Notes: generated by a model from the sequence alone, not told the origin. 64,000 bases of DNA from Ephydatia muelleri (GCA_013339895.1 JABACO010000002.1:5165235-5229234), one strand, 5' to 3'. Counted from the first letter of the stretch, positions 41,970 to 54,420 are shown. Numbers and translations: made by a program.

Positions 41970-43130
41970 CTGCATGCCTAGTGTATGTTAGGTTTTTGGA
42001 AACATCATACATGTATATTTTCTATGCTATTGTCAGACAAAAACGAAAATGAATAAACTGATAACATGACAGAGTTGATTACAAATGACGCACACATCAC
42101 ATAGCAAAAGCTTATTCAAAGAGCTCTAATTTTATTATGCAAGGCAGTTCTCTGTGGCATTTGTATTTGTCTGCACAACACGTTCAGTTTTTGGTGAACA
42201 AGCGAGCAGAGCAGCTGGAGTAGGCCACCATTGGATAACACTTCAGTGTGTAAACACTGCTCACAATGGCCTCCTCAATCCTTGGATTGGCTTCTGCTTT
42301 CAGCTGCAATTAATTACACATGTTTGCTTCAACCAGCACGTGCACAAACTGATAGGCATCAAGAGTATTGTGGACAGTTGGATACCAGGTGAGATGGTCA
42401 CGTCGATGATTAGGCCACTTCTCCCCACTTGAGTCCTTCCACTCCTTGCCTGGAAACCAAAGAGGACAGGTTTCCCCCCTCCTCTTGCAGTCAGCAGGGC
42501 TAGAAGACCATCACACACAACATTGTACTGGTGCATTCCGGCGACACTGGTGATGACCATCCATCATAGTGCTGTGTGGGCAAGGGCAGAGGAGTGTGGC
42601 CCCAGTTGTACCAGTTGTCCTTGCCAGGTCTTTCTCTTCTGCAGATAGTAAATCAAATTTATCTTCACCACAGACTGCTGCACAAGGGAAAATGGTGACC
42701 GGTGCAAGTTCTGTGATTGCACCCTGCAGAGGTCAAAGGCAAACATCTTCACTGTGCATGTCTCCCCACCCAGAAATTCAGCAACAGAGACAACCTCCTT
42801 CATAGCTGCAGCACGGTAGCATCACCTCTTCAAACAGCTTCCCACACTTGGGATCACCATGAGGTGCTGGAATATTCTGAAGAGCCTGGGCCAACATCAT
42901 CACTTCCTTTGCAAGTGAGAATTGTATTGGGCAGTTTATATATGCATGTTGCTAAGTTTCACACTCAGTTGTTCCACAGCCTTTGGACTCATGTACACAC
43001 GGTCCACACCAGCTGTGTAATCTCTGAGGATAGTGCATAGGCCTGCTGCATCACCCAGGAGTGCAGCATGGAAACCATCATGAAATCCTGTGGTAACTCG
43101 GTCGAAGGGTTGTGGCCAGAACAAGACATG
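41970..43130. other. Unresolved; weak minus-strand coding-like blocks
   Basis: Minus-strand frames at 42300-42560, 42564-42803 and 42936-43124 are open and of normal composition, but I recognise no domain and cannot chain them with splice sites. They may be a decayed mobile-element gene. Confidence 0.3.
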
Positions 43131-43503
43131 CTAACAAACCACACATTGTGTGCAGCGATGGTGATGGCATGCATGGGAGCATTAGTCCTGATGCCATAAA
43201 CTTCACAATCAAGTACATGATGGGAGGGGGGTGAGTGGCCTGATGCAAAGCCTTTGGCCTAGTGGTAGAGGCATTTTAGTCTGTTGCATAATGTCCTGGT
43301 ACTTTGTTGTTCTAGGGTTCAATAAGAAAGCTCTGTTTTTAAAGTTTGTTTGGGACTGTTTCTATGAAGATGACAATCCTGTATCTATGTTTTTGTACTG
43401 GTGAAGAACAGCAGGGTCCAGGAACCCAATGTTGAGACTGACCATCTGGAGTCATCCACCTCAGGCTCAGTGAATTTACTCAATCAGAGTTTTGACACTA
43501 GGT

Positions 43504-43890
43504 TCCAACCTACCAGGCAAGATGTCTGCTAGTCCGGAGGGCATGCACTTCTTCATCAAGTGGTCCAAAACCAACCAGATGGGCAGGTGTGTTCAGCGTA
43601 CCAAAGGCAGGCACAGGTGTCCAGTTCCAGCAATGGAGCCTACAGAGAATGTTGTCACTGTTCCACTCACTCCTCACCCCTCTTCCTCTTCAAAGATGGG
43701 AGAACACTCACATCTAAGAGCTTCCACTCCACCTTTCTACCCGTTGTATGGTGGAGCTATGTGGCTACAATCCAGCCAAATATAACACCCACATTGGTGC
43801 AGCCATGTACAGTAGCTGTCAGAACAGGCCTTCCCACTGACACCATTTGGAACCTCGGAAGAGGTGAAGCAAAGCATACCAGACATACGT
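43504..43890 (+). pseudogene. Tyrosine recombinase C-terminal fragment, copy B
   Basis: Same fragment as 1236-1630 with the same HFFIKWSKTNQMGR block. A short deletion shifts the frame after CPVPAME, so the two copies have decayed independently. THIGAAMYSS and TIWNLGRG again mark the remains of the HxxR and LGRW regions. Confidence 0.6.
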
Positions 43891-44734
43891 ATTGGTGCAG
43901 CCACAGTACATGTAAACTCTAATTGCTAACTAGCAATAGCACAAATTGTGCATGTTTTAACTGCACATTACATGTATCTATGTTCACACATACCACACAC
44001 TGTGTGCAGAGACAGGGGTTGGGCCTGATGCCATAACATGGGAGGGGGGTGGAGTGTGCTTTGACCCTGATGCAGGGCTTTGGCCTAGTGGTAGACTGAG
44101 CAGCGCCCCAATGTGTAGACAAAGCTTTCCTTAATGTAAGTATATATTGTGATAGCGCTCTTCCATTGGCGAAGTCCCAGAGAGTGCTTCGCAGTTAAGC
44201 GCTTTACGTGTATTGATCGACGCACACATGCAGACAAATATTGAAAATGCGGCACATTCAGACTTGATGTTAATCGATCTAGGTAAGACTGAGAAGCCTA
44301 CGTAGGTCGTAGCTGTACTGGAAAGTGCTAACGAATCATTTTTTTCCCTGCGTGTAAGCGTATCAGTGCACGTGCCTAGCCTACGCGCTTCATTCATCGA
44401 GCTGCATGCAGGCTAAACGAACACTGTTTACAATAAACTTCAAGTGAAAACAACCCACTATATTAGTCAAAAGTGTCCATGATGACGTCTTGTATACAAT
44501 AAATATAATAGCTTCACCATAATGCATTAGCAGTGAGCTAGGGTTGGTGGGTGTCCCTCTAGCTGGCAGTCTAGACCTATGGGAATTGGGGGGAGGAGGC
44601 TAGGGAAAAGGTTTCCACTTAGCTACCTGGCTTGCTATTGGCTCAGATCATCACCAGCAGCCTTGTTAATCTTCAGCTGAATTAACTTATTGTGCACATT
44701 TATTCACCATTAGACAATTATTGCCAATATTTTT

Positions 44735-44958
44735 GTTAAATAATTTTGGCAGATGACGCAATGGCATACTTATATGAATAAATTATGCGCAGTAGAAATT
44801 AATTTTTTGTCTTGATTTTAGTTAAAGAATGGTTAATGGAATAATTTTTCGAAGTACATATATCATAATCAGACCGATTTATAGTACATTATAAACTTGT
44901 TTAAAATTCAATTTGAAATAAAAAGCAAGATGACCGCCTATGTATGGGCCATTTCTGG

Positions 44959-44963
<5 letters not shown>
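44735..44963 (+). repeat. Terminal block of dispersed repeat family (copy 6)
   Basis: Nearly identical to 2440-2683. Confidence 0.8.

Positions 44964-45039
<76 letters not shown>
44963..45039. repeat. (TG)n microsatellite
   Basis: TG tract starting exactly at the end of copy B. Confidence 0.97.
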
Positions 45040-45041
<2 letters not shown>

Positions 45042-45206
45042 CAAGTGATGTGCTCAAGAATTGTACGGTGCCATTTGCAACGTATACACATAAGGGTGTG
45101 TGAACCAGTGTGAGGGCATGTTCACGCACTCCATATGGGCTAAGCGGGCAAAAATTAAAGAGACTTGAAGTCAGCATAAGCTGCAATAGTTAAGGCATAA
45201 AGAATC

Positions 45207-45656
45207 ATATCGAGAAATGGCCCATACATGTACATAGGAGGTCATCTTGCGTGCTTTTTTTTTCAAATTGAATTTTCAACACGTTTATAAGTCGGACTGT
45301 TTGCTTTATATTATACCATGAACCATTCATAAACTAAAACGATAACAAACTATTAATTTCTACCACGCAAATTTATTCATACCTTGCGTCATCTTGGAAT
45401 ACAGTTACAATTATATTATGTCGGCTTGCTAGCTAGACAGGTTATAAACCAAACGTTAATTGCTGTTACTGTCAGATAACTCAATACACAGATTAAAATT
45501 AACTTATCTGCTATGCGAGATGTGGAGCGCATCAATTAGGCACAGTTCAGATGCATGCAGGGCAATAAACGGATCGAATACGTAGGGGTCCCCTTCATGA
45601 ATACATCTTCTGAGACGCAGGTGTTTTGGTGAGTATACTATGTGAATTTAGTAGGG
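45207..45656 (-). repeat. Dispersed repeat family, long copy (copy 7)
   Basis: Starts CATATCGAGAAATGGCCCAT and ends near GTGAGTATACTATGTGAATT. Inverted relative to 37050-37605 and to the adjacent copy 6, so copies 6 and 7 face each other across the (TG)n tract. Confidence 0.75.
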
Positions 45657-45759
45657 TATGTTCGGCAGTGGGTAGTGTTCGGCCCTATGTGCAGAACAGG
45701 CATATCTTCGATGCAGTGAAGGAGGAGATATAACCTTCTCCCTATACTTTTGGCCATCT

Positions 45760-46625
45760 CTCTATAATGGTGGACTTCTCCCTGTACTGTAATTAGTGTT
45801 AACCTTCTCTCGAACCATTAATTGACCGTCTCCTTATACTGTTGGTCTTCTTCCTATTTTGTTAGACTGTTGGCCTTCTCCCTGTACTTTGGCCTTATCC
45901 CTATACTGTTCGCCTTATCTTTATACTGTTGGCCTTCTCCTTATACTGGTAGCCTTCTCTCTATACTACTGGCTTTCTCCCAAAACGGTTGGCCTTCTCC
46001 CTATACTTTCCCCATAATGGTGAGCTTCTTAAACTGTTTGCCTTCTCCCTATACTGCATGTTGGCCTTTTCCCTATTCTTTTGGCCTTTTCCCTATTCTG
46101 TTGGCTTTCTCCCTATACAGTTGTCTTCTACTTATACTGTTGGCCTTCTCCCTATACTTTTCGCCTTCTCCCTATACTGTTGGCTTTCTCCCTGTACTGT
46201 TGGCTTTCTCCCTGTACTGTTGGCTTTCTCCCTGTACTGTTGGCTTTCTCCCTATACTGTTGGCCTTCTCCCTATACTGCTGGCTATCTCCTATAACTTT
46301 GGCCTTCTCCCTATACTGTTGCCTTCTCCTTATACTGTTGGCCTTCTCCCTATACTTTTCGCCTTCTCCCTATACTGTTGGCTTTCTCCCTGTACTGTTG
46401 GCTTTCTCCCTGTATTGTTGGCTTTCTCCCTGTACTGTTGGCTTTCTCCCTATACTGCTGGCTATCTCCCTATACTTTGGCCTTTTCCCTATACTGTTGG
46501 CTTTCTCCCTATACTTTTGGCCTTCTCCCTGTACTGTTGGCTCTCCCTATACTGTTGGCCTTCTCCCTATACTGTTGGCTTTCTCTCTATACAGTTGGCC
46601 TTCTCTCTATACTGTTGGCTATCAT
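45760..46625 (+). repeat. 20-bp minisatellite, TTGGCTTTCTCCCTATACTG
   Basis: More than 40 copies of a pyrimidine-rich 20-bp unit with small variants (TTGGCCTTCTCCCTATACTG, CTGTACTG). All three plus-strand frames are open for hundreds of bases and would give a period-20 hydrophobic repeat (AFSLYCWLSPCTVGFLPVLL). It ends 10 bp before an exon-like segment and probably lies in an intron. Its polypyrimidine nature places a long pyrimidine tract next to the CAG acceptor at 46635. Confidence 0.95.
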
Positions 46626-46635
46626 CCATCCTCAG

Positions 46636-47930
46636 GTCGTTATTGCTGAGAACACCAGGCTGAAGGCAGAGGTGGGGACATTCACATCAGAGAACATGAT
46701 GTTCCTCAAGGCAAACAAAAGACAATTACGAACAAAGATGGAAGCTCTCGACAAAGCACTGAAGTATGTAATTCACGTGATGACACGTCGCATTACAGAG
46801 CGTTATATGTAGGTTTTGATTGTGCTCATGTACATGTATGTACATGTACATGTACATGTATCTGCATACAGTAAACATGTACTTCTGATGCATTTCCAGA
46901 AATCCTTGTATGCTACTGGCATCATGAGTGAGAAGGAAAGGTTTCTATTTACCACACACTCAAAGGTACACAAACTGTACATGTACATACATGTATACAT
47001 GTACACATTCATACATGTATGGTACTTACATGTACATATAACCCTTTCCTTTTATTCAATGTTAATCAAGTGGTTCACTCCATTTTCATGCTTCGTAAAT
47101 TATTGTTCACTCTTTTGGTGAGTGGTGGGAGGTTATGGTGAGCGTGAGAAGTGTTGACAGGTTATGGTGAGTGTGAGGAGTGTTGAGAGGTTATGGTGAG
47201 CATGAGGAGGACATTTTTTCTTTAATCTGAATACACTTACTTGTGATGACCTTCTCTTTCTACATTGTAAATGTACACATGCACATTAAAGTGGTTACCC
47301 TAGAAGATGCACACCATGGTATTATGGGTGTGATGAAGGAAGTCGATCGAGACAAAGGAGAAGGTTTCTGTAGAGGAGTGCTTTGAGGGCAAAGGTGTCC
47401 TGTTTGCAAAAGCAGTTGGATCTTAATTGATAGGAAGAGCTTGCAGAGCAAGATGGAACATGCAGAATACAAAGGTACATGTAACTCATGTACATGTACG
47501 TTACATTGTATGCACATGTGCATGTATTGAATTGTGCATGTACTGCATACATATGCATGTGCATATGTGCACTAGACATGTACATGCATGTACATGTCCT
47601 TGTTTTTTGTACACACTGTTCTTTTGTCTTACAGCGTGTATAACGTGCAAAATACATGTAGTTTGTGTTTTGCAGTGATTATTCATGTACTTGTTGCAGT
47701 CTTCACAACTGGAGAAGTGTGTAGAGGAGTCATCCAGGTGTGCGGTCCTTGAATCCCAGTTGAAGGAGTCATCATCCCAATGTGGCTCCTGCAGTCACAG
47801 CTGACTGAGTTGGAGGACAAGATGGCTCAGGCGGTGAGCACAGCTGTGGAGCCTGCAGGGGAAGGCTAAGACCAATGAGAGGCTTGCCACAGCTAGAGTG
47901 GACCTTGCACGAGGTACATGATGCAATCCG
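46636..47930 (+). CDS. Coiled-coil protein, partial set of exons (possibly decayed)
   Basis: The exon at 46636-46776, after CTCAG, encodes IAENTRLKAEVGTFTSENMM then FLKANKRQLRTKMEALDKAL, a clear heptad coiled coil. The exon at 46900-46965 encodes KSLYATGIMSEKERFLFTTH (GTAC donor). Further blocks are VVTLEDAHHGIMGVMKEVDR (about 47290-47349), SLQSKMEHAEYK (47440-47475), SSQLEKCVEESSRCAVLESQ (47701 on) and KTNERLATARVDLARG (about 47866-47913). Stops and unmatched phases between the later blocks suggest pseudogenisation or missed micro-exons. The 5' part is not visible. Family not identified; ciliary or centrosomal coiled-coil proteins would be candidates. Confidence 0.4.
46826..47035. repeat. 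TACATGTA-rich stretch
   Basis: Dense clusters of the self-complementary TACATGTA and its tandem form (46828-46860, 46978-47035), lying in introns of the coiled-coil gene. Confidence 0.8.
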
Positions 47931-49030
47931 GGTGGAAATATTGACGTAGCGTCGCGTATTATTACGTTATTTTCACGTAGATGTTTAATCTGGGGACCAG
48001 TACGTATGGTTCCCCGACCATCCGACGCGTAGGACAACGAAGTGTACGAGTTCCCAGAATTAGTTCTATATGCCTCGTCAAAAAAGGAAATATCTACCAG
48101 TATTATGCTGTAGTATGAGCGGCCAAGGCACTCCTAATTATCTGTAGCTATTCATTTTGTATCGCGTACATAAGATACGGTGGCTCATATAATGGCTTAA
48201 GACAGCATTAAAGCACCAGCTAACTATGAGCAAGCTATTTGGTACCGTCCAGGCCTATACCGCTCGATCCGCCCAACCGCTTATATTGTCCGTCAAGACG
48301 GCTGACGAACCAAAATAGGCGATGCGAGTTAACAGTAGCTCATTTATAACATACAGCTGTAGCGACATCTAACTTCATTTACCCCGCCCAGATCATATTG
48401 CCTGTCGTTTTCAATTAGTCGGTAAATGGGCGGGTCGGTAAATTTTTCATTGTTTAAAATAATCCTCTAGAACATAACTGCAGTGACATCCAGGATGTCA
48501 AAAAGGGGGTGGCGGGGGAAAACTATTTGGGGAGGAGGTGTTATCTAAAGTTAAGACGATAACAGCTTAGAATATGGAGATATACGTAGCTCACGTGTAT
48601 TTATGTAATTCGGTTTTCAACTTAGTTAATCGGGTCCGAAGGGACCGCGCGCGCCTGAGGCGCTTATAGGTATAGATCCGCCACTGGTTTAACTGTGGGT
48701 TTTTCATTCACGGCGCATACAAGTTTAATTATAGTTACTGTATAGTACAAACGTGCAATTTACCGTAATAGCATTTGCGCATCTCATGCACCGCAAATGT
48801 CAGGGCAAATGTTTAAATTTTGTTGTTTTATTCAGATTTGGATAGACATTGCAACCAACATATATTGTAGTGCGCAATTAATGTAACCATTTTAATTAAT
48901 CTATACTGTGCAAATTGTTTGGAAATTTTAGTACATAATATTCATCACCTACGTGTATAGGAATGCACTTGCACTGTACATGTATATGTAGTATGCTGAT
49001 ACAGATTTTAGTAGGGCATTGGATAACCTG
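47930..49030. other. No gene recognised
   Basis: An isolated hAT-type end (GATCCGCCACTGG at about 48676-48688) and GC-rich CGCGCGCGCCTGAGGCGC near it suggest an old hAT fragment, but no partner end was found. Confidence 0.4.
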
Positions 49031-49032
49031 AA

Positions 49033-50588
49033 TCATTCTGTGTAGTTGTTAAGTTTTTTGTTTTGTACATGTACATGTGTGAATGAAGCACATCTTTTTC
49101 TATGAATCTCTCGTGAAAAATGACCACTGCCATTGCACATATTCCCAGCATCTACATGTAGGTGCAAATGCTGGCAGATGTGCTCAATGTCACTCTGAGT
49201 CAACACATTTTTGGCTAGTACTGGTGGAAGCTCAACAATCTGCTCACCATTTAGGCTAAAAAAGTATTCATAATTGCGCATGAATATTTATTCTGCTGAT
49301 ATCAAATACCCACCTCTTTGATTTGTATTGAAAGTTCACATTGTTTCTATCATGTAGAGCCAATAATTCATACGTGGGAGAAGTTGAAATAGATTGAAGT
49401 TTTCCACCATCTATAAAATAAAAATCTGACAACAGCTATATATCACTAATGCCTGTATTTACTTGAATGCACATATCTCTGGTGCCATGAAAATGCCCTT
49501 TTAGTATACTCCATTCATGCTTTCAAAAGCAAAGCATGATGTTGTCTATAATGGTTCCCATCGTTTAACATATAATGTTAAATGACTTAACATGTGCACA
49601 TTCATTGTTACTGCAGTATTTGCTAAAAAGAAAACAACATCACTTATTACAACACAGCAGACAATATTATATGTACTGTAACCTACCATACAAATCTGAA
49701 AATTCTCGATATTATAAAAACTATTAAGATAACACTCTGCAACTTGCAGTTCAAAAATGGATATGTTGTTGCTCAAAAAAAAAAAGTGACAGCTTATTAC
49801 TTGTGATAATACTTTTACTTTACAGGAAGATGTCCTTTAGTATTGGCAATGAGTAATGGAGTAACCAAGATTAACATTCGGATGCTATTTATAAAGAATA
49901 AAAAAATCGTACAACTGTTGTCATAAATTGCAACAATTGCAGTCCCTTCACTCAAATGTACATCATACCTTTCCACTTTGTAAACTTCAATAAGCTCTTT
50001 GGAGGTCTTGAAATTGCATTTGGCATAGCAGTTGAATGCAACCTTTCATCACAAAGCAATAGTTGCATGTAAGTGAATAATGATACAAGGTGTAAGATTA
50101 TGTTAACTTACCTCATGTTTGCTGGTAATTCATTTATTACAAGCCACAGTCGCCAAATTTCTGTCTGAGATGATTTAAAAAGAGCAACACCATCAGTATT
50201 CATACAGAGCGACACATTTGCTGGAAACTCGCATGACAAAAATCCTCCTGGTACTGACAGTTTTTTGTACTCTTCACCGTCATATACATCAGACAATATG
50301 TCGTTTTTCTTTTTATTATTGAACCTAGGGTGCATTGCTTTCCATACATAAGGATCTATTTTGAAATACAATATGCTAAATGCACTATTAACAAATGCTT
50401 CAAAGTACATGTAGATAGTAATCATCCATATCTGATAGCTTATTTTTCAATTGAACTGCAAGGTCACAAAGAACGAAACGATCTTGTTTGGCATTACATT
50501 TGTTAGGACATTGCAACATAGCATCATTTGATTGAAAAGTAATGGCATTTTGAGCAATAATAATGTCCTGTGACTTGGGGTGTCTCAA
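49033..50588 (-). pseudogene. CACTA/EnSpm-like (tnp2-type) transposase, decayed
   Basis: Minus-strand blocks: 50425-50108 contains NDILSDVYDGEEYKKL, then VSLCMNTDGVALFKSSQTEI and RLWLVINELP. That is the L.TDGV..FKSS...W.....INELP signature of tnp2-like transposases. Further on, 49590-49490 gives NVHMLSHLTLYVKRWEPL and then SCFAFESMNG, the conserved H.L.H...W.PLW ... SCF.FE..NG block. 49281-49033 (NGEQIVELPPVLAKNVLTQ) is a more C-terminal exon. Stops within the second block (at about 49553 and 49520) and doubtful exon phases show that it is not functional. N-terminal exons may continue to 52367 beyond the hAT insertion. Confidence 0.6.
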
Positions 50589-50849
50589 ACGCTTCAGTGA
50601 AATACTTGCACATCACATATTCTGATGTTACTGCAATATTAGGGGTTGACAAACTCCATGCTACTAAACAAGCAAGTCTTAGTACCTATGTTTTGTTAGG
50701 TGGTGTTTCAAGGTGAATTCTATCAAGCTGATGTGATAATCAAAGCTAGACATTTTCGCTCCATGTACAAGGGTTGGAAAATAGTATTGTCTGGGGCCCA
50801 CTCATTTTCACTACAATATGAAGCAACCTCTGATCAGGGCCGGATTTAG

Positions 50850-50873
50850 GGGGGGGGGGGGGGGGGGGGGGGG
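50850..50873. repeat. G homopolymer inside the hAT left end
   Basis: G run directly after CAGGGCCGGATTTA, an expansion of the terminal G tract. Confidence 0.95.
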
Positions 50874-51003
50874 CAACCGGGGTGGCTGCCCAGGGCCCAC
50901 TTCTTTTGAGGGGGCCCCCATAGTGCTCATAATAATGATATTCATGGTTTTTTTGGGTAACTCGTTCTAAATTACTAATCTGCGTTAATTAAGCGAGTTA
51001 AGC

Positions 51004-51720
51004 ATGGATATGGAGCCGGAGCAAGAGATCGAGAATAGAAATGTGCGAAAGAAGCGGAACGAACAGCTTGATGAATGGAATAGGCTACAAAGCAAACTGC
51101 CTAGGCTTTTGTCCTTTGGATTTAGTATTCAAAACGAGCCAAACCACAGTACCCTCCAAGCTGGTACCCGCGGCAGAACATCAGTGCTTAGACGTAGTCA
51201 ACAACGCGCATGACAGTGTGAATGAAACTGAACCAAGTGCAACCATGCTGGCACCATCTAATTACTGGCAACCTTCTGACCCTTGTTCCAGCAGCCAATC
51301 GTCCACGACCAATGGATGAATACGTACCAATTTCAATGCTGCAGGCGCCACTTGACGTATGCATTAGCGTCCATTCATGTGATACTTCTTGTTCCAGCAG
51401 CCACTCATCTCAATCATACACCACAGCCACCACTGCTGCTATCAATGATCCAGCAAAGTGGACAGTTACTGATAACCTTCGAGAGTATTGGGCGCTGCAT
51501 GGGCCCACAAGATGCTACAATGATGGAAGGTATTCTGCTTCCAAAAGAAAGGATGCTGGTGGCGTAAGCCGTATGGTTACTGAGAATATGTTCTTCAAAA
51601 TAGTGACACAGTGTGTAGATTGTGGTTGATCTATTCTCCATCAATAGGATGCTTGTTCTGTTTTGTGTGCAAGCTATTTGGTAAAAGTAAATCTGAAATA
51701 GATTATACGTTCTTATAAAC
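51004..51720 (+). pseudogene. N-terminal part of a hAT (ZMYM1-like) transposase
   Basis: ATG at 51004 opens MDMEPEQEIENRNVRKKRNE. After a frame change at about 51190 a Ser-rich region continues to DPAKWTVTDNLREYWALHGP then SKRKDAGGVSRMV. A second shift at about 51612 gives LWLIYSPSIGCLFCFVCKLF, the zinc-finger (TTF-type) core of this family. The gene is cut off after the finger; the DUF4371 and dimerisation domains are absent. Confidence 0.75.
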
Positions 51721-51899
51721 TTCCTATTGTGTGTGATTCTACCAATTCATTGCCTATGCGTGTATAAAGTGTCTGTGTTACATTAATTGTGTATTATTTC
51801 AGTATACATGTACATGTATGATGGGTTAAATAGTTCTTAGGGGGGCCCCACCAAGTATAATTGCCCAGGGCCCACAACTGTCTAAATCCGGCCCTGCCT

Positions 51900-52367
51900 C
51901 TGATGTGCTTGAACTACAATTAGAGGCATAACTATTACTGCTGTCTAGTGAGTCAATGTCAGACTCACTAGTTCATCATCAGAAATTCCATTGTGAAAGT
52001 CAGCTCCAGTATAGGAGTTATATCGATGGAAACAGGCTGATCATCCAAAAGAGACTCTTCATCTGTAGGCTCTTCTGTACATGAAAATACCACGTGACTG
52101 GGATTCCAAATGAGTCTCGATATCTGTAGGCTCTTCTGTACATGAACTAGGTTGTGACTGGGATTTCTTGCTGCAAAATCAGCATAACAGGGAACCATTA
52201 TTTATGGTACCTACCTCTACAATCAGAATTTCAAACAGTGAAAGGTAAATTATCCATACCGTTGACAAGGGCGGTAAAGTCTTCGGTGTATGCCGAGTCA
52301 TCGTTCGTCTAGGAACCGCCCTTTCTCCGTAGAGGTACTGCTTTCTCTGCATCGTATTCGAATTCAA
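51900..52367 (-). pseudogene. Possible N-terminal exons of the CACTA-like relic
   Basis: The minus-strand exon at about 52349-52258 starts MQRKQYLYGERAVPRRTMTR and ends LPPLST at a GTATGG donor. A second block at 52198-51968 has an acidic DEESLLDD stretch. Orientation and position fit the first exons of the 49033-50588 gene, separated from it by the hAT insertion. A direct link is inference. Confidence 0.35.
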
Positions 52368-52439
52368 ATATTTTATGCGGACTGATTATGCGCATGCGTG
52401 ATGATGACGGGAAGCTACATGTAAGTGCGTCGTGGACTC

Positions 52440-54420
52440 GTAAGTGTTAGTATTAATGCATACTTCAAGTCAATGTCCGATGTATTCTTTAATTCATGCA
52501 TGCACTACCTGATTAGCTGCAACACATGCGTTGGTGGCAATAGACTCCGACAACAGCCCTAGTGTCGTCCCCTTAACGAAATGCAGAGTTCTTTCTGACC
52601 GGGAAGGCACTTGCAGAGATATGAAAAGCGGTGATCGTTGTATGGTCGAGTGGACAGACAAGAAAATGTACGCTATGCTGTCGGTATGTCTGTATTAATT
52701 TAATCCATACTCACATTAAGTGCAACTCAATCCGTGATCTTTGCACGTTTAAGGAAGCCAAAAGGCTATGTACATGTATGATCTGTTGCATGCCATGGAG
52801 GGCAGTGAAGAGGAAGAAGGTTTGCGTGCACATATTGTACTAATTAAAGTAATGTGTTGTTTATTCCAAGAGCCTGAATTAGAAGCTTCCGATATGGGCT
52901 GCGAGGGTTTTGAAGATGCCGAGATATTAGGTATATGTATTGTTATGCAACTTAATGTTTGATAGTTTGTCATTATGAGTTTGTCACAGTGGGTAATAAA
53001 ACACTGCATGTACTCTTTTAAAGTCTTACAGTTTGTGCTAAATACAGACTGAGCACAATTAGCTTGATGCTTTCTCTGCCAACACAACATGCATGCCATT
53101 GATGAGAGCTTTACAGCTGTTAGTGAGGTGGTACACATGTACTTGGTTTATTATCGAAACATCTAACCAGACCACGTCTCAGCTGTTCCAGCTCCCCCTA
53201 AGAAGCCCAGAGTTGCTGTAGTGGTAAATTTGTCAGTGGTATTTGTGTGAATTACTATTAAACACGTTTGTCTAGAAAACAGTTACAAGAACTATCAGTA
53301 TGGCAAAAGAGTTGTGCAAGATGAACACACAGCTAATGGAGAGCTTGACAGAGGTAAACCTAATGGCATTATATTTAGCAGGTTATCGCAGTGTAATGTA
53401 TTCATTAGCTTAGGGAAACAACAAGTACGCATCTCAGCCCTTGTAGAGAGTCTATGAGCAACATGCAAGGAGGTAAATTATTGTATATTTACTTCTCATC
53501 TGAATACTGTTTATAATCATAGGAAGTTCTGCAATCACAACCCAATTGACAACCATGGCTGTCTGTAAGCAAAGGTCCAGCATTATGAGGAAGGTACATG
53601 TACATGCATGCTACAATATTTTAATGTGAACTTTAATGGATATTGTATTTAGGTTACACGAATAGAACATTATGTTAAAAAATTGATGCAAAGTTAGATT
53701 AGCTCATCTGTAATGTGAGTTCTCAATCATTTTTCAAAATCAAAATGTCATGTCTATAAGTTTACGCTTAAAATTGCAGCAAATCCCAGGCCTTGCAAGG
53801 CAAGCACATCCCCAATACCAAGCAGAAGTGACATCAGCTATGCATAACTACACTGTATGCGTGCCAGTACAGGACAACACTAACATTATTGCGTTCATAT
53901 TTAGTGTTTTCACAGAAACTATATATGCCTGTGGTCTGTGATAAAGACACTAATGGTTAGTATATATTCAATAAGCCACAAACATGTAAAAAATTTAGAA
54001 TTATATATTTTTTAATACCACAAGAGGATGCTGGTTAGGTGATCCCTGGAGGGTCTAAACCTGACCGTGTGAAGATGGCAGAGGGATTGTCCAGCACGTA
54101 CTAAGCTGGCAATTAATTTAATGAATGCCTGGTTTATTGTGGAGCAGATGGCATCAGGAAATTGTACACCGTCACCAACGTACACCAGAAAAGAATTGAT
54201 GAAATTTGGTGTAGGTTTATTTATTGTTAAATCTCTCTTATTTCCCACCATCTCATTTCTTATACATGTATATAGTACACCTTGATATCTGTACCCATGC
54301 GAGCCTTCCGAAGAACCAAAACGGTGGAAACAGATATTGCAAACAAATATGAATGCCAAGTGTCAACATCACAGAGCAAACAAAAAATCAGATAAACACA
54401 AGGATGCTGCTGCTACTGAT
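52440..54420 (+). CDS. Set of small plus-strand exons, BEN-domain-like (tentative)
   Basis: The candidate exon ending at 52683 encodes PLTKCRVLSDREGTCRDMKS then GDRCMVEWTDKKMYAM and stops at a GTATGT donor; the V.W.D.K.Y pattern resembles a small chromatin-protein beta-barrel. Further blocks: KRLCTC/MYMYDLLHAMEGSEEEEG (about 52756-52821), VPAPPKKPRVAV (about 53184-53219), VTRTISMAKELCKMNTQLME (about 53281-53352), then about 54100-54230 with AINLMNAWFIVEQMASGNCT and TRKELM, which is vaguely like the end of a BEN domain. Phases were not resolved. A decayed mobile-element gene is equally possible. Confidence 0.25.

Larger units (their letters stand above)
43134..44963 (+). repeat. Copy B of the 1.8 kb dispersed segment
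   Basis: See 867-2683 for the layout. Small indels distinguish it (for example a lost 3-bp GCC in the recombinase region). Homology ends at ATTTCTGGATATG, where a (TG)n tract begins. Confidence 0.85.
50835..51896 (+). mobile_element. Non-autonomous hAT element with 8-bp TSD
   Basis: Ends are CAGGGCCGGATTTAG (50835-50849) and CTAAATCCGGCCCTG (51882-51896). The 8-bp duplication CCTCTGAT is exact at 50827-50834 and 51897-51904. Both are diagnostic of hAT. The inner GGGCCC-rich ends (GCCCAGGGCCCA) are also inverted. The 1062-bp element keeps only the N-terminal part of a transposase gene. It interrupts the minus-strand CACTA-like relic. Confidence 0.95.

Noticed and set aside
42300-43124. Named transposase in the minus-strand blocks
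   Set aside because: No motif I could identify; frames do not chain with splice sites.
45822-46812. 275-aa hydrophobic repeat protein (AFSLYCWLSPCTVG)
   Set aside because: Minisatellite translation. The period of 20 is not a codon multiple, so all frames look alike; it most likely lies in an intron.
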